Positions 1 through 10,233 of a stretch of 64,000 bases of DNA are shown here, in pieces. How positions within the stretch are numbered: position 1 is the first letter of the stretch; each line of letters starts with the position of its first letter. The stretch is from Streptomyces sp. NBC_00464 (lineage in GTDB: Bacteria; Actinomycetota; Actinomycetes; Streptomycetales; Streptomycetaceae), in assembly GCF_036013915.1 (NCBI RefSeq), contig NZ_CP107899.1:7530001-7594000 (forward strand), given 5' to 3'. The position numbers were made by a program, and so were the translations under genes. The notes beneath the pieces were generated by a model that was not told the origin of the DNA, ran no database searches, and was given only the letters and a program-made list of their open reading frames with translations.

Positions 1-2
1 CC

Positions 3-1841
<1,839 letters not shown>

Positions 1842-1850
1842 GCGTGACAT

Positions 1851-1879
1851 CCGGGCCGGCCCCACGCGGGCCGGCCCGG
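1851..1879 (+). terminator. Terminator hairpin of katG
   Basis: Ten-base perfect stem CCGGGCCGGC / GCCGGCCCGG with a 9-base loop, starting 10 bases after the katG stop. It has no T-tract, which is common for Streptomyces terminators. Confidence 0.6.
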
Positions 1880-1969
1880 GACCGCCACCGGGCTACCCGA
1901 GCCGGGCGGGTGCCCGCCCGGATGGCAGGAGGGGGGAACCGTCCGGCGGTGCAGGCTGCGCGCCGAGGG

Positions 1970-2713
1970 TCATTGCGCCTGGGACATCTGCCAAACCGTC
2001 AGCTCGAAGTTGAGCGGTGGCAGAGATCCGCTTCCCTTGCCGACGTACCGAATCCACGCCACGTTCTCGTCGTCGGACACAATGCAGAATGCGTCACCGG
2101 GCTTCAGGTCGGAATGATCGAGTTCGCCGATCGCGCTGCGCTCGGCATCCTGAATGCATTCTTCCGCGCTGCTCGGGCGCTGGGCAGATGATTTCCCGAC
2201 GAAGGCGTCGTTGTCCGCCTTCAACTGACCCCAGGTGGAGTCGTATACGAGTTCCGCGCCATCCTTTCCGCCACGACTGGCTCTGATCCTGTCGATGTCC
2301 AACTTGCCCGGAGCGTACGTGTCCGGCTTGGGCAGGCTGATGGCGACCCGATCTGCCTTGATCGCGTACGCGGGCAGCGGAGACTCGGCAACCGGCGAGA
2401 CGGACGCCTCGGACGGCGGAGCCGAAGTGGCTCCCGCGGGCGAAGGAGTCGGCGTCGTCGGTACCTGCGCCGATGGTGACGCCGCAGCCGGCCCGGGACT
2501 CGCCTTGTTCGAGCCGTCAGGCTGGAACAGTCCGGTCACGACAGCGGCAGTGACCGCCGCCGCGAAGGCTGCCACCCCGCCGATGACGGCCACGAGTATC
2601 TTGATCTTCTCTTCCCTGGGAAGAGCTCCGAACCTCGCCGCCGGCGTCCGCCTTGCACGAGGTCCGGGCGGCGGTGCGCCCGGACCTGGCACCGGCGGGC
2701 CACTGCTTGCCAT
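1970..2713 (-). CDS. Membrane-anchored hypothetical protein with Pro/Ser-rich linker
   Basis: Not recognised as a named family. From the start at 2713, preceded by GGGGAAGG, the protein has a cytosolic proline- and arginine-rich segment of about 35 residues. One strongly hydrophobic helix follows ([20 protein letters not shown]), then a long Pro/Ser/Ala/Thr linker of about 60 residues, then a globular outer domain of about 125 residues ending in [14 protein letters not shown]. Topology is therefore N-in, with an exported C-terminal domain. Two Cys residues in the outer domain could form a disulfide. An upstream in-frame extension to 2830 lacks a ribosome site. It is convergent with katG and divergent from the nitrobindin-like gene. 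Function unknown. Confidence 0.75.
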   Translation of the reverse strand: MASSGPPVPGPGAPPPGPRARRTPAARFGALPREEKIKILVAVIGGVAAFAAAVTAAVVTGLFQPDGSNKASPGPAAASPSAQVPTTPTPSPAGATSAPPSEASVSPVAESPLPAYAIKADRVAISLPKPDTYAPGKLDIDRIRASRGGKDGAELVYDSTWGQLKADNDAFVGKSSAQRPSSAEECIQDAERSAIGELDHSDLKPGDAFCIVSDDENVAWIRYVGKGSGSLPPLNFELTVWQMSQAQ

Positions 2714-3010
2714 GCCTTCCCCAATCGTCGTACGGACAGCAGATGGCAGACACGGTCCCAGACGCCCATCCTGCTTACGCTCAGTACTCAGGATTTGGCA
2801 TATGCCATCACTCAAGCCTGTGATGGCCAACCAAATAAGGGTTACTCACGCGGCGTCATCGAATACGCTCTGCAATTTTGGTGCGCCCCTGTACGAGCGA
2901 AGTCGGGCAACGGTCTCGCGGTGCAGGCGCCGGCAGGACCCTCCGTCTCACGGGGCGGGACAGCCCTTAGGCTGCGAACCGGCAACGGCCCCGACCCAGG
3001 AGCGCACCTC

Positions 3011-3559
3011 ATGTTCGACCCCGCCCGGAAGCACCCGTACGGCGATGCCCTTCGGCCGGACCAACTGCCCGCACCGCACCCCCTGTTGGAACCTCTGCTC
3101 GGATTCCTGGGCAGCTGGACCGGCGGGGGCCGCGGTGGGTATCCGACCCTTGCCGAGGAATTCGTGTACGGGCAGGAGGTCACCTTCAGTCATGACGGGC
3201 GGCCGTTCCTCCACTACGAGGCGCGCGCCTGGCTGCTGGACGCGGACGGTGACCCGCTGCGCCCTTCGGCGCGGGAGAGCGGCTGGTGGCGGATGCAGCC
3301 GGACGGGCGTGTAGAGGCGCTGATCACCCAGCCCACCGGCGTCGCGGAGATTCTGACCGGCCGTGCGGCCGACGGAGCGGCCGACCTCGCCACCCACCGA
3401 GTCGCCCTCACCCCCACTGCCAAGCAGGTCGACGCCACCCGTCGGCGCTATACGCTCAACGACGACGACACGCTCGACTTCACCCACGACCTCGCGGCGG
3501 TCGGCCTGCCCCTCCAGCACCACCTCTCGGCGCAACTGCGCCGCGCGGGCCGCGACTGA
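3011..3559 (+). CDS. Nitrobindin-like haem-binding beta-barrel protein (FABP-like family)
   Basis: 182-residue protein of the nitrobindin/THAP4-C family, small beta-barrels that bind ferric haem and take part in nitric oxide or peroxynitrite chemistry. The family signature is near the N-terminus in [15 protein letters not shown] (about residues 31-45). The C-terminal [13 protein letters not shown] carries the His that ligates haem in characterised members. The start at 3011 is preceded by AGGAG at good spacing; a longer frame from 2795 has no such site. No signal peptide, so cytosolic. The next gene on this strand begins 75 bases later and is unrelated. Ligand binding is inferred from the family only. 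Confidence 0.85.
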   Translation: MFDPARKHPYGDALRPDQLPAPHPLLEPLLGFLGSWTGGGRGGYPTLAEEFVYGQEVTFSHDGRPFLHYEARAWLLDADGDPLRPSARESGWWRMQPDGRVEALITQPTGVAEILTGRAADGAADLATHRVALTPTAKQVDATRRRYTLNDDDTLDFTHDLAAVGLPLQHHLSAQLRRAGRD

Positions 3560-3633
3560 CCTGCTGTCGGGGAACGCAACGGACTCGTGCCGTGGGCACG
3601 GGACCACGAAATCGGTGGGGTGGGTCCGTGGGA

Positions 3634-4068
3634 ATGGTCGGGCGGCTGTGGGCGGCCGGAGAGATGCCCTACGAGGACGCGCTGTACCGGCCGGACGACA
3701 CCGCCCCGGAGATCCATGTGGATGGTCCCGGGGCCTACCACCCGGACGCCGGACGGCCGATCCCGTTCCGTCTCGGCGGGCCGGTCGACGTGGCCCAGCT
3801 CATCGAGTTGAGCGGGACCACCGAGGTGGACCCCCACTTCGAGAGCCTGCTGCCGGACGGAACGGGATGGATGTGCGGCGGCGGCAGCGGGATGGGCAAC
3901 GTCGGCTACCTCGCCCGTCTCGGCAGCGACCACTCCTTGCGGTGGGTGGCCGTCATGTGGAACTCCAATCCCTTCGTGGGGGTGCACTACGAGGGCGCGA
4001 CCGCCGTTTTCACCAATGACTGGAGAAACCGGCTGCGCCTCGACCTCACGGACCCAGCTCTGGCCTGA
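3634..4068 (+). CDS. Hypothetical protein, about 144 residues
   Basis: No family recognised with confidence. The protein is acidic and Trp- and Gly-rich, with a central GTGWMCGGGSGMGNVGYLARLG segment followed by LRWVAVMWNSNPFVG, a beta-rich pattern resembling small immunity-type proteins (Imm1-like). This is only an impression. No signal peptide or membrane helix. The start is uncertain: ATG 3634, GTG 3628 or ATG 3664 (the last preceded by GGAGAG but very close). It ends 6 bases from the convergent HelR-like gene. Confidence 0.6.
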   Translation: MVGRLWAAGEMPYEDALYRPDDTAPEIHVDGPGAYHPDAGRPIPFRLGGPVDVAQLIELSGTTEVDPHFESLLPDGTGWMCGGGSGMGNVGYLARLGSDHSLRWVAVMWNSNPFVGVHYEGATAVFTNDWRNRLRLDLTDPALA

Positions 4069-4074
4069 GTGGAC

Positions 4075-6312
4075 TCAGCGCAGCGCCTCGGGCAGCTTCT
4101 CCCGGTGGATGATGCCCAGGCACTGCGTGGCCCGGGTCAGGGCCACGTACAGATCACTGGTCCCGAACAGCGCAGGCTCCACGACCAGCACATGGTCGAA
4201 TTCGAGCCCCTTGGCCTGCCGGGGATCGAGCAGGACCACCGGGTGGGTCAGATCGGGCTCGGTGCCGGCCGTGACCCCCTCCAGGGGAGCGGCGATCTCC
4301 TGGTGGAGCGCCCTGGGCGCGATCACGGCGAGGCGCCCCTCCTCGGGCGTCAGCTCCACCACCGCCCGAGCCACCGCGCCCGCCAGGTCGTCCCCGGCGT
4401 CCCGCATCCACGGCACCTCGCCGGTGGACCGCACCGAGGCGGGCGGCTCGAAGGAGGGGTCGTGGGCGCGCAGTACCCTGGCGGCCAGCTCCATGATCTC
4501 GGCGGGCGTACGGTAGTTGACCTTGAGCGCGACGTGCTCGAAGCGGTCGTCGACGTACGGACCCAGGATCTTCTCCCACGAGCCGACCCCCGCCTCCTCC
4601 GAGGTCTGCGCGGGGTCGCCGACCAGGGTCATCGAGCGCGTCGGTGAGCGGCGCATGAGCAGCCGCCACGCCATCGGCGACAGCTCCTGCGCCTCGTCGA
4701 CGATGATGTGCCCGAAGGCCCAGGTACGGTCGGCGGCGGCGCGCTCGGCCGCGCTGCGGTGATCGGCCTCCTCCTGCCGTTCCGCCATCCGCTCGGCGTC
4801 GATGATGTCGTGGGCGGCCAGGACCTCGGACTCCTCGTCCTCGAACTCGAAGGACTCCGAGCCCCTCGACAGCTCCAGCACGCCCTGCGCATACGCGATC
4901 CGCTCCTGGCGCTCGGCCTCCGCGGCCGCCTGCTCGGCGCTGTCGTCTACCCCGAGCAGTTCCGCCGCCTCGTCGAGCAGCGGTACGTCCGCGGGGGTCC
5001 ACCGTCCGTCGCCGGGTGCACGCCGGATCGCCGCCGCGTCATCCTCCGGTACGTAGACGGGCTCGGCCAGGTAGTCGCCGAGGAACCCCTCCGGGGTGAG
5101 CGGCGGCCACAGCTCGTCGATGGCGCTGTGCACTGCCTTGCTGACGGCGACACCCTTGCCGAGCTGGGCGATGTCGTCGGGGCCGAGGAAGTTGGGACCG
5201 CCGTACGGGTCGGCACCGATGCGCTCCGTGAGCTGTGCGGTGAGGGCGTCGATGATCCGGAACGCGAAGTGCGGGCGGGCCAGGTTGTGCGGCAACAGGG
5301 TTTCGCGGGCCGCCTGCCGGGCCTCGTAGGCGATCTCCCAGTCCAGGATCAGGTCCCCGTCGTCGTGCCGGATGATCAGCGGGGCCCCGGGCTCGGGCAG
5401 CACCTGCCGGTCGCGTACGGCCATGGCGAGCGCCTCGGCCATGGGCTCAGCGCCCTTGACGGCGGCGGCGCGGGGCGTGTCGGTCCCGTCGGCGTGGACC
5501 CCGGGAAAGAGCTCGGCCTGAGTGGCGAGCAGCACTCCGGTCTCGCCGAGCGCGGGCAGCACTTCGCCGATGTAGCTCAGGAAGGCCGGGTTGGGGCCCA
5601 CGATCAGGACGGCGCGCTTGGCGAGCAGCTCACGGTGTTCGTACAGGAGGAACGCCGCCCGGTGCAGTGCCACCGCCGTCTTTCCGGTACCGGGCCCGCC
5701 CTCGACGACGAGCACACCGCGGTGCGGGGCGCGGATGATGCGGTCCTGCTCCGCCTGGATGGTCCGCACGATGTCGCCCATGCGGCCGGTCCGGGCGGAG
5801 TTCACGGCGGCGAGCAGCACGGTGTCGCCGCTCGGGTCCTCGAATCCGGTGCGCCGGCGGTCTCCGACGTCGAGGATCTCGTCGTGCAGCTCGGTGACGG
5901 AGCGGCCCTCGGTGGTGATGTGCCTGCGCCGGCGCAGTCCCATGGGCGTGTGACCGGTGGCGAGATAGAAGGGGCGGGCGACCGGCGCACGCCAGTCGAT
6001 CAGCAGAGGGGTGTGCGCGGTGTCGTCCTCGCGGATTCCGATGCGGCCGATATGGTGCGCGGCGCCGTCGGAGAGATCGATGCGGCCGAAACAGAGCGAG
6101 CCGTCCACCGCATTCAGGGCGGCCAGCAGACCCGAGCGTTCGGAGACGAGCACATCGCGTTCGAGACGGGCCTGCAGCCCGTTGCCGACCGGCGTCAGCG
6201 CGTCCTCGACGTGCTGAGCGGCGACTCCGCGCACCGCGTCGACACGTTCGTAGAGCCGGTCGATGAATTCCTGCTCTTTCTGCAACTCATCGATTTCCCG
6301 AGTTGACAACAT
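4075..6312 (-). CDS. helR: HelD/HelR-type UvrD-like ATPase, RNA polymerase recycling factor
   Basis: 745-residue superfamily 1 helicase-like ATPase. HelD proteins do not unwind DNA in the usual way. They pry stalled RNA polymerase off nucleic acid, and the actinobacterial HelR branch also displaces rifamycin from polymerase. Seen here: a charged N-terminal coiled coil (residues 1-40), Walker A GGPGTGKTAVAL with Lys211, the family insert, the DEAQELSPMAWRLLMRR motif (motif II) and the C-terminal GLEFDHVLVVEPALF / LYVALTRATQ motifs. The start could be ATG 6312 (GGGAG only 2 bases away) or TTG 6309 (better spacing of 5). The leader contains an unusual cluster of hairpins. Whether this one confers rifamycin tolerance cannot be read from sequence. 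Confidence 0.92.
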   Translation of the reverse strand: MLSTREIDELQKEQEFIDRLYERVDAVRGVAAQHVEDALTPVGNGLQARLERDVLVSERSGLLAALNAVDGSLCFGRIDLSDGAAHHIGRIGIREDDTAHTPLLIDWRAPVARPFYLATGHTPMGLRRRRHITTEGRSVTELHDEILDVGDRRRTGFEDPSGDTVLLAAVNSARTGRMGDIVRTIQAEQDRIIRAPHRGVLVVEGGPGTGKTAVALHRAAFLLYEHRELLAKRAVLIVGPNPAFLSYIGEVLPALGETGVLLATQAELFPGVHADGTDTPRAAAVKGAEPMAEALAMAVRDRQVLPEPGAPLIIRHDDGDLILDWEIAYEARQAARETLLPHNLARPHFAFRIIDALTAQLTERIGADPYGGPNFLGPDDIAQLGKGVAVSKAVHSAIDELWPPLTPEGFLGDYLAEPVYVPEDDAAAIRRAPGDGRWTPADVPLLDEAAELLGVDDSAEQAAAEAERQERIAYAQGVLELSRGSESFEFEDEESEVLAAHDIIDAERMAERQEEADHRSAAERAAADRTWAFGHIIVDEAQELSPMAWRLLMRRSPTRSMTLVGDPAQTSEEAGVGSWEKILGPYVDDRFEHVALKVNYRTPAEIMELAARVLRAHDPSFEPPASVRSTGEVPWMRDAGDDLAGAVARAVVELTPEEGRLAVIAPRALHQEIAAPLEGVTAGTEPDLTHPVVLLDPRQAKGLEFDHVLVVEPALFGTSDLYVALTRATQCLGIIHREKLPEALR

Positions 6313-6342
6313 TGCTCCCTGCCGGATATGGTGCTTCTTAGT

Positions 6343-6381
6343 GGCCCCCTGAGAGGGGCCTTTTCTGTGGGCGCACAGAAA
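6343..6381. promoter_or_regulatory. Paired hairpins in the helR leader
   Basis: Two adjacent inverted repeats lie just upstream of helR: GGCCCC-6-GGGGCC (6343-6360) followed by TTTT on the plus strand, and TTTCTGTG-4-CACAGAAA (6362-6381). Both flanking genes run on the minus strand. The first is therefore terminator-like only against plus-strand RNA, and on the helR transcript it would be a 5'-leader structure. A protein operator or leader-control role is inference. Confidence 0.45.
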
Positions 6382-6398
6382 GAATCAATATACCCGGG

Positions 6399-6434
6399 AA
6401 AACCCCCGGTCCACCATTGCGGACCGGGGGTTTT
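6399..6434 (-). terminator. Bidirectional intrinsic terminator after the M23 peptidase gene
   Basis: Perfect 14-base stem AAAACCCCCGGTCC / GGACCGGGGGTTTT with an 8-base loop. It has A and T tracts on both sides and sits 39 bases beyond the peptidase stop, so it separates that gene from helR. Confidence 0.85.
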
Positions 6435-6461
6435 CTGTGCTGTATGTCAGGTGATGTCGAC

Positions 6462-6799
6462 CGTGGTGCGGTTCAGTCCCACTGGTCCTGGTTGATGAAG
6501 CGGCTGTAGCCCCGCCAGGAGTTGGGGCCCATCACGCCGTCGATGGGTCCCGTGTAGCCGTGGGCCGCGGCCAGCCGCTGGACGGCGGCCCAGGTGTTGG
6601 TTCCGGGTACGCCGTCGAGGGGGCCGGTATAGCCCCAGTTACGCATGTTCAGCTGGAGTGCCGCGTAGGTGTTGGGGCCCGGGACGCCGTCGATCGGTCC
6701 GGTGTACCCCGACTGGATCCGCAGCCAGTTCTGCGTCCGCTGCCACATCACCGGCCCCGGAACACCGTCCTGCTCCGTCGACGTCTTCGGCAACCCACC
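6462..6799 (-). repeat. Left arm of a 338-bp inverted repeat
   Basis: Read base by base against the reverse complement of 8240-8577, I found no mismatch over 338 bases. It covers the C-terminal 108 codons of the M23 peptidase, its stop codon and 11 bases beyond. Identity ends abruptly on both sides. Confidence 0.95.
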
Positions 6800-7339
6800 A
6801 CCGCCCCCGAGGTAGTTCAGCGGGTTGACGCGGGTGCCGCCCGGGGTGATCAGATGCCAGTGCACGTGCGGTCCGGTGGAGCTCCCGGAACCGGGCGCGC
6901 CGACGGCACCCCCGGAGCGGCCGACGATTCCGCCCTTGCCGACCGAGGCGCCGTTGGCCAGCAGGAACTGCGACAGATGCATGTACTGCGTCCGGTAGCC
7001 GTCGCTGTGGGTGATGGTCACCGTGTGGCCGCCGGTGCCGTTGTCCGGGATGTTCGTGATGACTCCGGCTCCCGCGGCCGGCAGCGCGGTGCCGACCCCC
7101 ATCCCGTAGTCGATTCCACCCAGGGAGCCGTCGTTGAGGTGGTCCTGCCAGGTGCCGGTGATCTGATAGCCGCTGAACGGGTTGTAGATGTCCAGCGCCT
7201 GGGCGGGGTTGCCCGAGAACAGGACCCCGCCGGCCGCCAGGCCGAGCGTGGTGACCGAGCCCCGCAGTAACGTGCGCCTGCTTATCTCAAGCCGCGGCCG
7301 GATCTCCCGGCCGTCTTCGGATCCGTGCTTCTCACACAC
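6473..7339 (-). CDS. Secreted M23 metallo-endopeptidase with three peptidoglycan-binding-like repeats
   Basis: Zinc peptidase predicted to cut peptide cross-links of peptidoglycan outside the cell. A Tat signal (SRRTLLRG, then a hydrophobic stretch) covers about residues 20-50. The M23 domain has GGIDYG with Asp77 and the GPHVHWH motif (His158, His160, His162). After a Gly linker come three tandem repeats of type GYTGPIDGVPGPNTYAALQ to the C-terminus, identical to those in the divergent muramidase. The start is GTG 7339, preceded by GGGAG at spacing 5; the ATG-like frame to 7393 has no ribosome site. Codon 24 is TTA, so translation may depend on bldA. Confidence 0.92.
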   Translation of the reverse strand: MCEKHGSEDGREIRPRLEISRRTLLRGSVTTLGLAAGGVLFSGNPAQALDIYNPFSGYQITGTWQDHLNDGSLGGIDYGMGVGTALPAAGAGVITNIPDNGTGGHTVTITHSDGYRTQYMHLSQFLLANGASVGKGGIVGRSGGAVGAPGSGSSTGPHVHWHLITPGGTRVNPLNYLGGGGGLPKTSTEQDGVPGPVMWQRTQNWLRIQSGYTGPIDGVPGPNTYAALQLNMRNWGYTGPLDGVPGTNTWAAVQRLAAAHGYTGPIDGVMGPNSWRGYSRFINQDQWD

Positions 7340-7483
7340 AGCAACTCCCTTATGAATAAGGCTACTTGGCCTGGCCAGAGGGTGCGGGGTCACGGTAGCC
7401 TACGCGCATAGATTTTGATAAGCACATGACATGTTCACTCCTGGTGCATCCGCGCCGGGATCCCCGCCCCCACCGGAGAAGAC
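7340..7483. promoter_or_regulatory. Divergent promoter region between the two lytic enzyme genes
   Basis: This 144-base region is AT-richer than its neighbours and must hold both start signals. It contains the palindromes CTTATGAATAAG (7349-7360) and ACATGACATGT (7424-7434), candidates for regulator sites. No clear -10/-35 pair could be assigned. Confidence 0.4.
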
Positions 7484-8566
7484 ATGCGTAGGAGAACCCT
7501 GATTCGTGGTGCCGTGGCGACGGCGCTGGCCCCGGCCGGAATCGTCCTGGCCGCCGGTGCCGCGGCTGCCGACGGTCCTGTCGGCACCCGGGCGGCCGAC
7601 CTGGAGGGCGTGGACGTCTCCAACTATCAGCAGGGCATCGACTATGCCCGGGTGGCGGCGGAGGGTCGGCGCTTCGTCATCGCCAAGGCCGGGGGGTGTC
7701 AGCTTGCCGAGGGCCCCTACACCACATCCTCCTATCCCGGCCATGTCGACGGAGCCCGAGCCGCCGGACTGCGAGTGGGGCACTACTGGTTGTCGGGGGA
7801 CTTCCTCGCTCCCACTGCCGCCGCCGACTACTTCGTGGACCACCTGCACGACTACCGGGTCGGCGACGTGCTCGCGCTGGATGTCGAGGTGCTGGACGAC
7901 TCGACCCGCCTGTGGGGCGACGCGGACGTGTCCGCCTGGTTCAACCGTGTGCGGGAGCGGGTCGGCAGTTATGTGCCCTGGTTCTACATCAGCACCGGAG
8001 CACTGCGGTCCGGCACCTGGAGCCGCACGATCGCCGCCGGCGCCCATCTGTGGGCCGCCTCCTGGGGGCCGAACGACGGCACCTGGCCCGGTGCACCCGA
8101 CCTCGGCGGCCGCTATCCCGACTGGGCGGCGCACCAGTACACCTCCGTGGGGTCCGCCGGTGGCGCTTCCCCGGTCGATCTGAACCTCGCCCGCTCCTGG
8201 GCGTTCGACCTCACCGAGCCGACCGACCCGCCACCGGACGGTGGGTTGCCGAAGACGTCGACGGAGCAGGACGGTGTTCCGGGGCCGGTGATGTGGCAGC
8301 GGACGCAGAACTGGCTGCGGATCCAGTCGGGGTACACCGGACCGATCGACGGCGTCCCGGGCCCCAACACCTACGCGGCACTCCAGCTGAACATGCGTAA
8401 CTGGGGCTATACCGGCCCCCTCGACGGCGTACCCGGAACCAACACCTGGGCCGCCGTCCAGCGGCTGGCCGCGGCCCACGGCTACACGGGACCCATCGAC
8501 GGCGTGATGGGCCCCAACTCCTGGCGGGGCTACAGCCGCTTCATCAACCAGGACCAGTGGGACTGA
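7484..8566 (+). CDS. Secreted GH25 muramidase (lysozyme) with three peptidoglycan-binding-like repeats
   Basis: Exported 360-residue 1,4-beta-N-acetylmuramidase of the Cellosyl/GH25 type. It has a Tat-like signal (MRRRTLIRGAVATALAPAG, residues 1-30). The catalytic barrel begins GVDVSNYQ with Asp44, and the acid/base pair lies in LALDVEV (Asp133, Glu135). From about residue 253 the last 108 residues are identical to the M23 peptidase tail: three GYTGPxDGV repeats that probably anchor the enzyme in the wall. GGAGAAG precedes the start at 7484. Together the pair would cut both the glycan and the peptide parts of the wall. Confidence 0.93.
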   Translation: MRRRTLIRGAVATALAPAGIVLAAGAAAADGPVGTRAADLEGVDVSNYQQGIDYARVAAEGRRFVIAKAGGCQLAEGPYTTSSYPGHVDGARAAGLRVGHYWLSGDFLAPTAAADYFVDHLHDYRVGDVLALDVEVLDDSTRLWGDADVSAWFNRVRERVGSYVPWFYISTGALRSGTWSRTIAAGAHLWAASWGPNDGTWPGAPDLGGRYPDWAAHQYTSVGSAGGASPVDLNLARSWAFDLTEPTDPPPDGGLPKTSTEQDGVPGPVMWQRTQNWLRIQSGYTGPIDGVPGPNTYAALQLNMRNWGYTGPLDGVPGTNTWAAVQRLAAAHGYTGPIDGVMGPNSWRGYSRFINQDQWD

Positions 8567-8577
8567 ACCGCACCACG
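8240..8577 (+). repeat. Right arm of the 338-bp inverted repeat
   Basis: Reverse complement of 6462-6799 with no difference seen. It encodes the muramidase tail, runs through its TGA and ends 11 bases later. Confidence 0.95.
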
Positions 8578-8645
8578 CCGGCACCCGCATCCCGCGGGCG
8601 GCGAACCGGCGTCGGTTCAGGGGCCCGGCCCTCCGGTTGTCGCGG

Positions 8646-9461
8646 TCACGCCCGGGTGAGTACGTCCTGAAGCCGTGCCGCGTACGCACGGGGGTGCGTG
8701 GTGTTGCCGTTGTGCCCGCCGGGAAACGGCACGGTCCGCCGGCCCATCAGTTCGGCGAGGCTCTGGGCGCACTGTCCGACGAAGGCCGACGGCGCCGTGG
8801 TGCTGCCGCAGGCGGCGACGATGCGTACGGGCGCTGCCCGCAGGGACTCCGGGGCGAGTTCGGCCTCGGCCACTGCCGTGAAGTCGCGGTCGATGAAGAA
8901 GTCGAAGTTGGCGAGGCGGCGCGGGGTGAGCGGCATGGGGGTGAGGTCGGGCTCGGTCTCCTGGTGTGCGGGATCGATGCCGAGCACTCTGGCGATTTCG
9001 GGGAAGGCCGCTTCGAGCCCGCCGTCGCGGTAGACCTTCTGCAGGTGCGCGAGTTCGGCGGTGTGGCGCTCGCGCTGCCCGGTGGGCAGCAGTGACGGTG
9101 TGACGGGATCGTGGGCGACGAGCCGTTCCAGCTGTTCGGGGTGGGTGATCGCGAGGTGCAGTCCGATGGCGGCGCCCATGCTGCATCCGAGCATCAGGGC
9201 GGGCTCGTCCGTCAGTTCGGCCAGGATCCGGTGCACGTCGTCGGCGTGCTGCGTCATGCTCACCCGTTGCCCGGGATCGGCGAGCGTGCTGCGGGACAGG
9301 CCCCTCCGGTCGTATGTGACCACCGTGTAGCGGTCGACGAGCAGATCGACCAGGTCGGTGCTGCGGTCGGCGTCGCCCTCGCCGCTCTGGGAGACGAGCA
9401 GCAGCGGGCCGGAACCGCGGACTTCGTAGTGGAGTGTGGCGCCGTCGGTGGCAAGGAACAT
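8646..9461 (-). CDS. Alpha/beta hydrolase
   Basis: 271-residue hydrolase of the alpha/beta fold. It has a nucleophile elbow GCSMG (Ser94), an oxyanion segment VSQSGEGDADR near the N-terminus and a C-terminal FPGGHNGNTTHP with the likely catalytic His. The start at 9461 is fixed by a perfect AGGAGGT; the frame upstream to 9530 would enter the regulator's operator region. Cytosolic, substrate unknown. It is divergent from a MarR-type gene with GATGCATC repeats between them, so it is the likely target of that regulator, in the manner of small detoxification pairs. Confidence 0.88.
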   Translation of the reverse strand: MFLATDGATLHYEVRGSGPLLLVSQSGEGDADRSTDLVDLLVDRYTVVTYDRRGLSRSTLADPGQRVSMTQHADDVHRILAELTDEPALMLGCSMGAAIGLHLAITHPEQLERLVAHDPVTPSLLPTGQRERHTAELAHLQKVYRDGGLEAAFPEIARVLGIDPAHQETEPDLTPMPLTPRRLANFDFFIDRDFTAVAEAELAPESLRAAPVRIVAACGSTTAPSAFVGQCAQSLAELMGRRTVPFPGGHNGNTTHPRAYAARLQDVLTRA

Positions 9462-9525
9462 CGGACCTCCTGTGTCGGTGGGGCATGCGGGGCGGCGAGC
9501 ACCTCGACTGTCCTCCGTAACGTAG

Positions 9526-9559
9526 TGCATCTATGATGATGCATCAATAAAGATGCATC
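9526..9559. promoter_or_regulatory. Repeated GATGCATC operator between hydrolase and MarR genes
   Basis: Two perfect palindromes GATGCATC occur at 9538-9545 and 9552-9559, 14 bases start to start, with a further TGCATC just upstream at 9527-9532. The sites lie between the divergent hydrolase and MarR-type genes, where an autoregulatory MarR dimer would bind. Confidence 0.65.
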
Positions 9560-9582
9560 GTTAGTGATGAATCTGGAGTAGC

Positions 9583-10062
9583 ATGCGGGCCATGAGCCCC
9601 TCGATGACCCCGGTTCGGCTGTTCCTCCTCGGCCGGACTCTGATGAAGATCGGGGAGGAGGCCCTTCCGGAGCCGCCTCCCTCGGCGGACACGCGCCGCG
9701 TCGGCACCCGTGCGGCTCTCGTCGTGCTGAGTGACCTCCTCGGCCACCCGGACACCTCGGTGAGTGCGATCGCGGTGCGCACGGGGCTGCCCCAGAGTCA
9801 GGTCTCGGGCGCGGTGGCCCGGCTGAAGGACGCGGGTTCGATCGTGACGGCGCCCGACCCCGCCGACGGCAGGCGGCAGTTGATCCGAAGGGCGCCCGAT
9901 GTGTCCGATCGGGTTGCCGAGGTGCGGGCGTCCCGGATCGACGACGCGCTGGCCGCAGCCCTCGGTACGGACGACCCCGGGCGGCTGCGCGAGGTCGCCG
10001 AAGCTCTCGATGTGCTGGCCCGGCACCTCACCCCTGAGGCGGTGGGCCGCCTGCGGGCGTGA
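9583..10062 (+). CDS. MarR-type transcriptional regulator
   Basis: 159-residue DNA-binding protein. The winged helix spans about residues 45-110: TSVSAIAVRTGLPQSQVSGAVARLKDAG is the helix-turn-helix, and PDPADGRRQLIRRAP is the wing with the Asp-Gly-Arg-Arg signature typical of MarR. A C-terminal helix would complete the dimer interface. The start at 9583 has GGAG at spacing 6. It is divergent from the alpha/beta hydrolase with repeated palindromes between, which suggests autoregulation and control of the hydrolase. Confidence 0.85.
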   Translation: MRAMSPSMTPVRLFLLGRTLMKIGEEALPEPPPSADTRRVGTRAALVVLSDLLGHPDTSVSAIAVRTGLPQSQVSGAVARLKDAGSIVTAPDPADGRRQLIRRAPDVSDRVAEVRASRIDDALAAALGTDDPGRLREVAEALDVLARHLTPEAVGRLRA

Positions 10063-10233
10063 AGCGGGGCCGGGTGCCCGCGTAGGCCGAACGGCTCGGG
10101 GCGGGGGGTCGGCCCGATATCGCTCGACAGGCCGACGGCGGCGCTCATATGATCGCGGGACGGCATCGCGTGCTGGTCACCGGCTGGGTGAGGCATGGAG
10201 GTGTCCGTGAGATGCCTTCGGAGGCATTCCACT

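Noticed and set aside
4708..6306. Plus-strand open frame of 532 codons opposite helR
   Set aside because: Antisense shadow of a gene with complete ATPase motifs. No ribosome site and no recognisable protein.
6462..8577. Reading the inverted repeat as an insertion sequence or transposon end
   Set aside because: The arms are coding, in frame and end within genes. No transposase or target-site duplication is present, and the interior holds the two catalytic domains.
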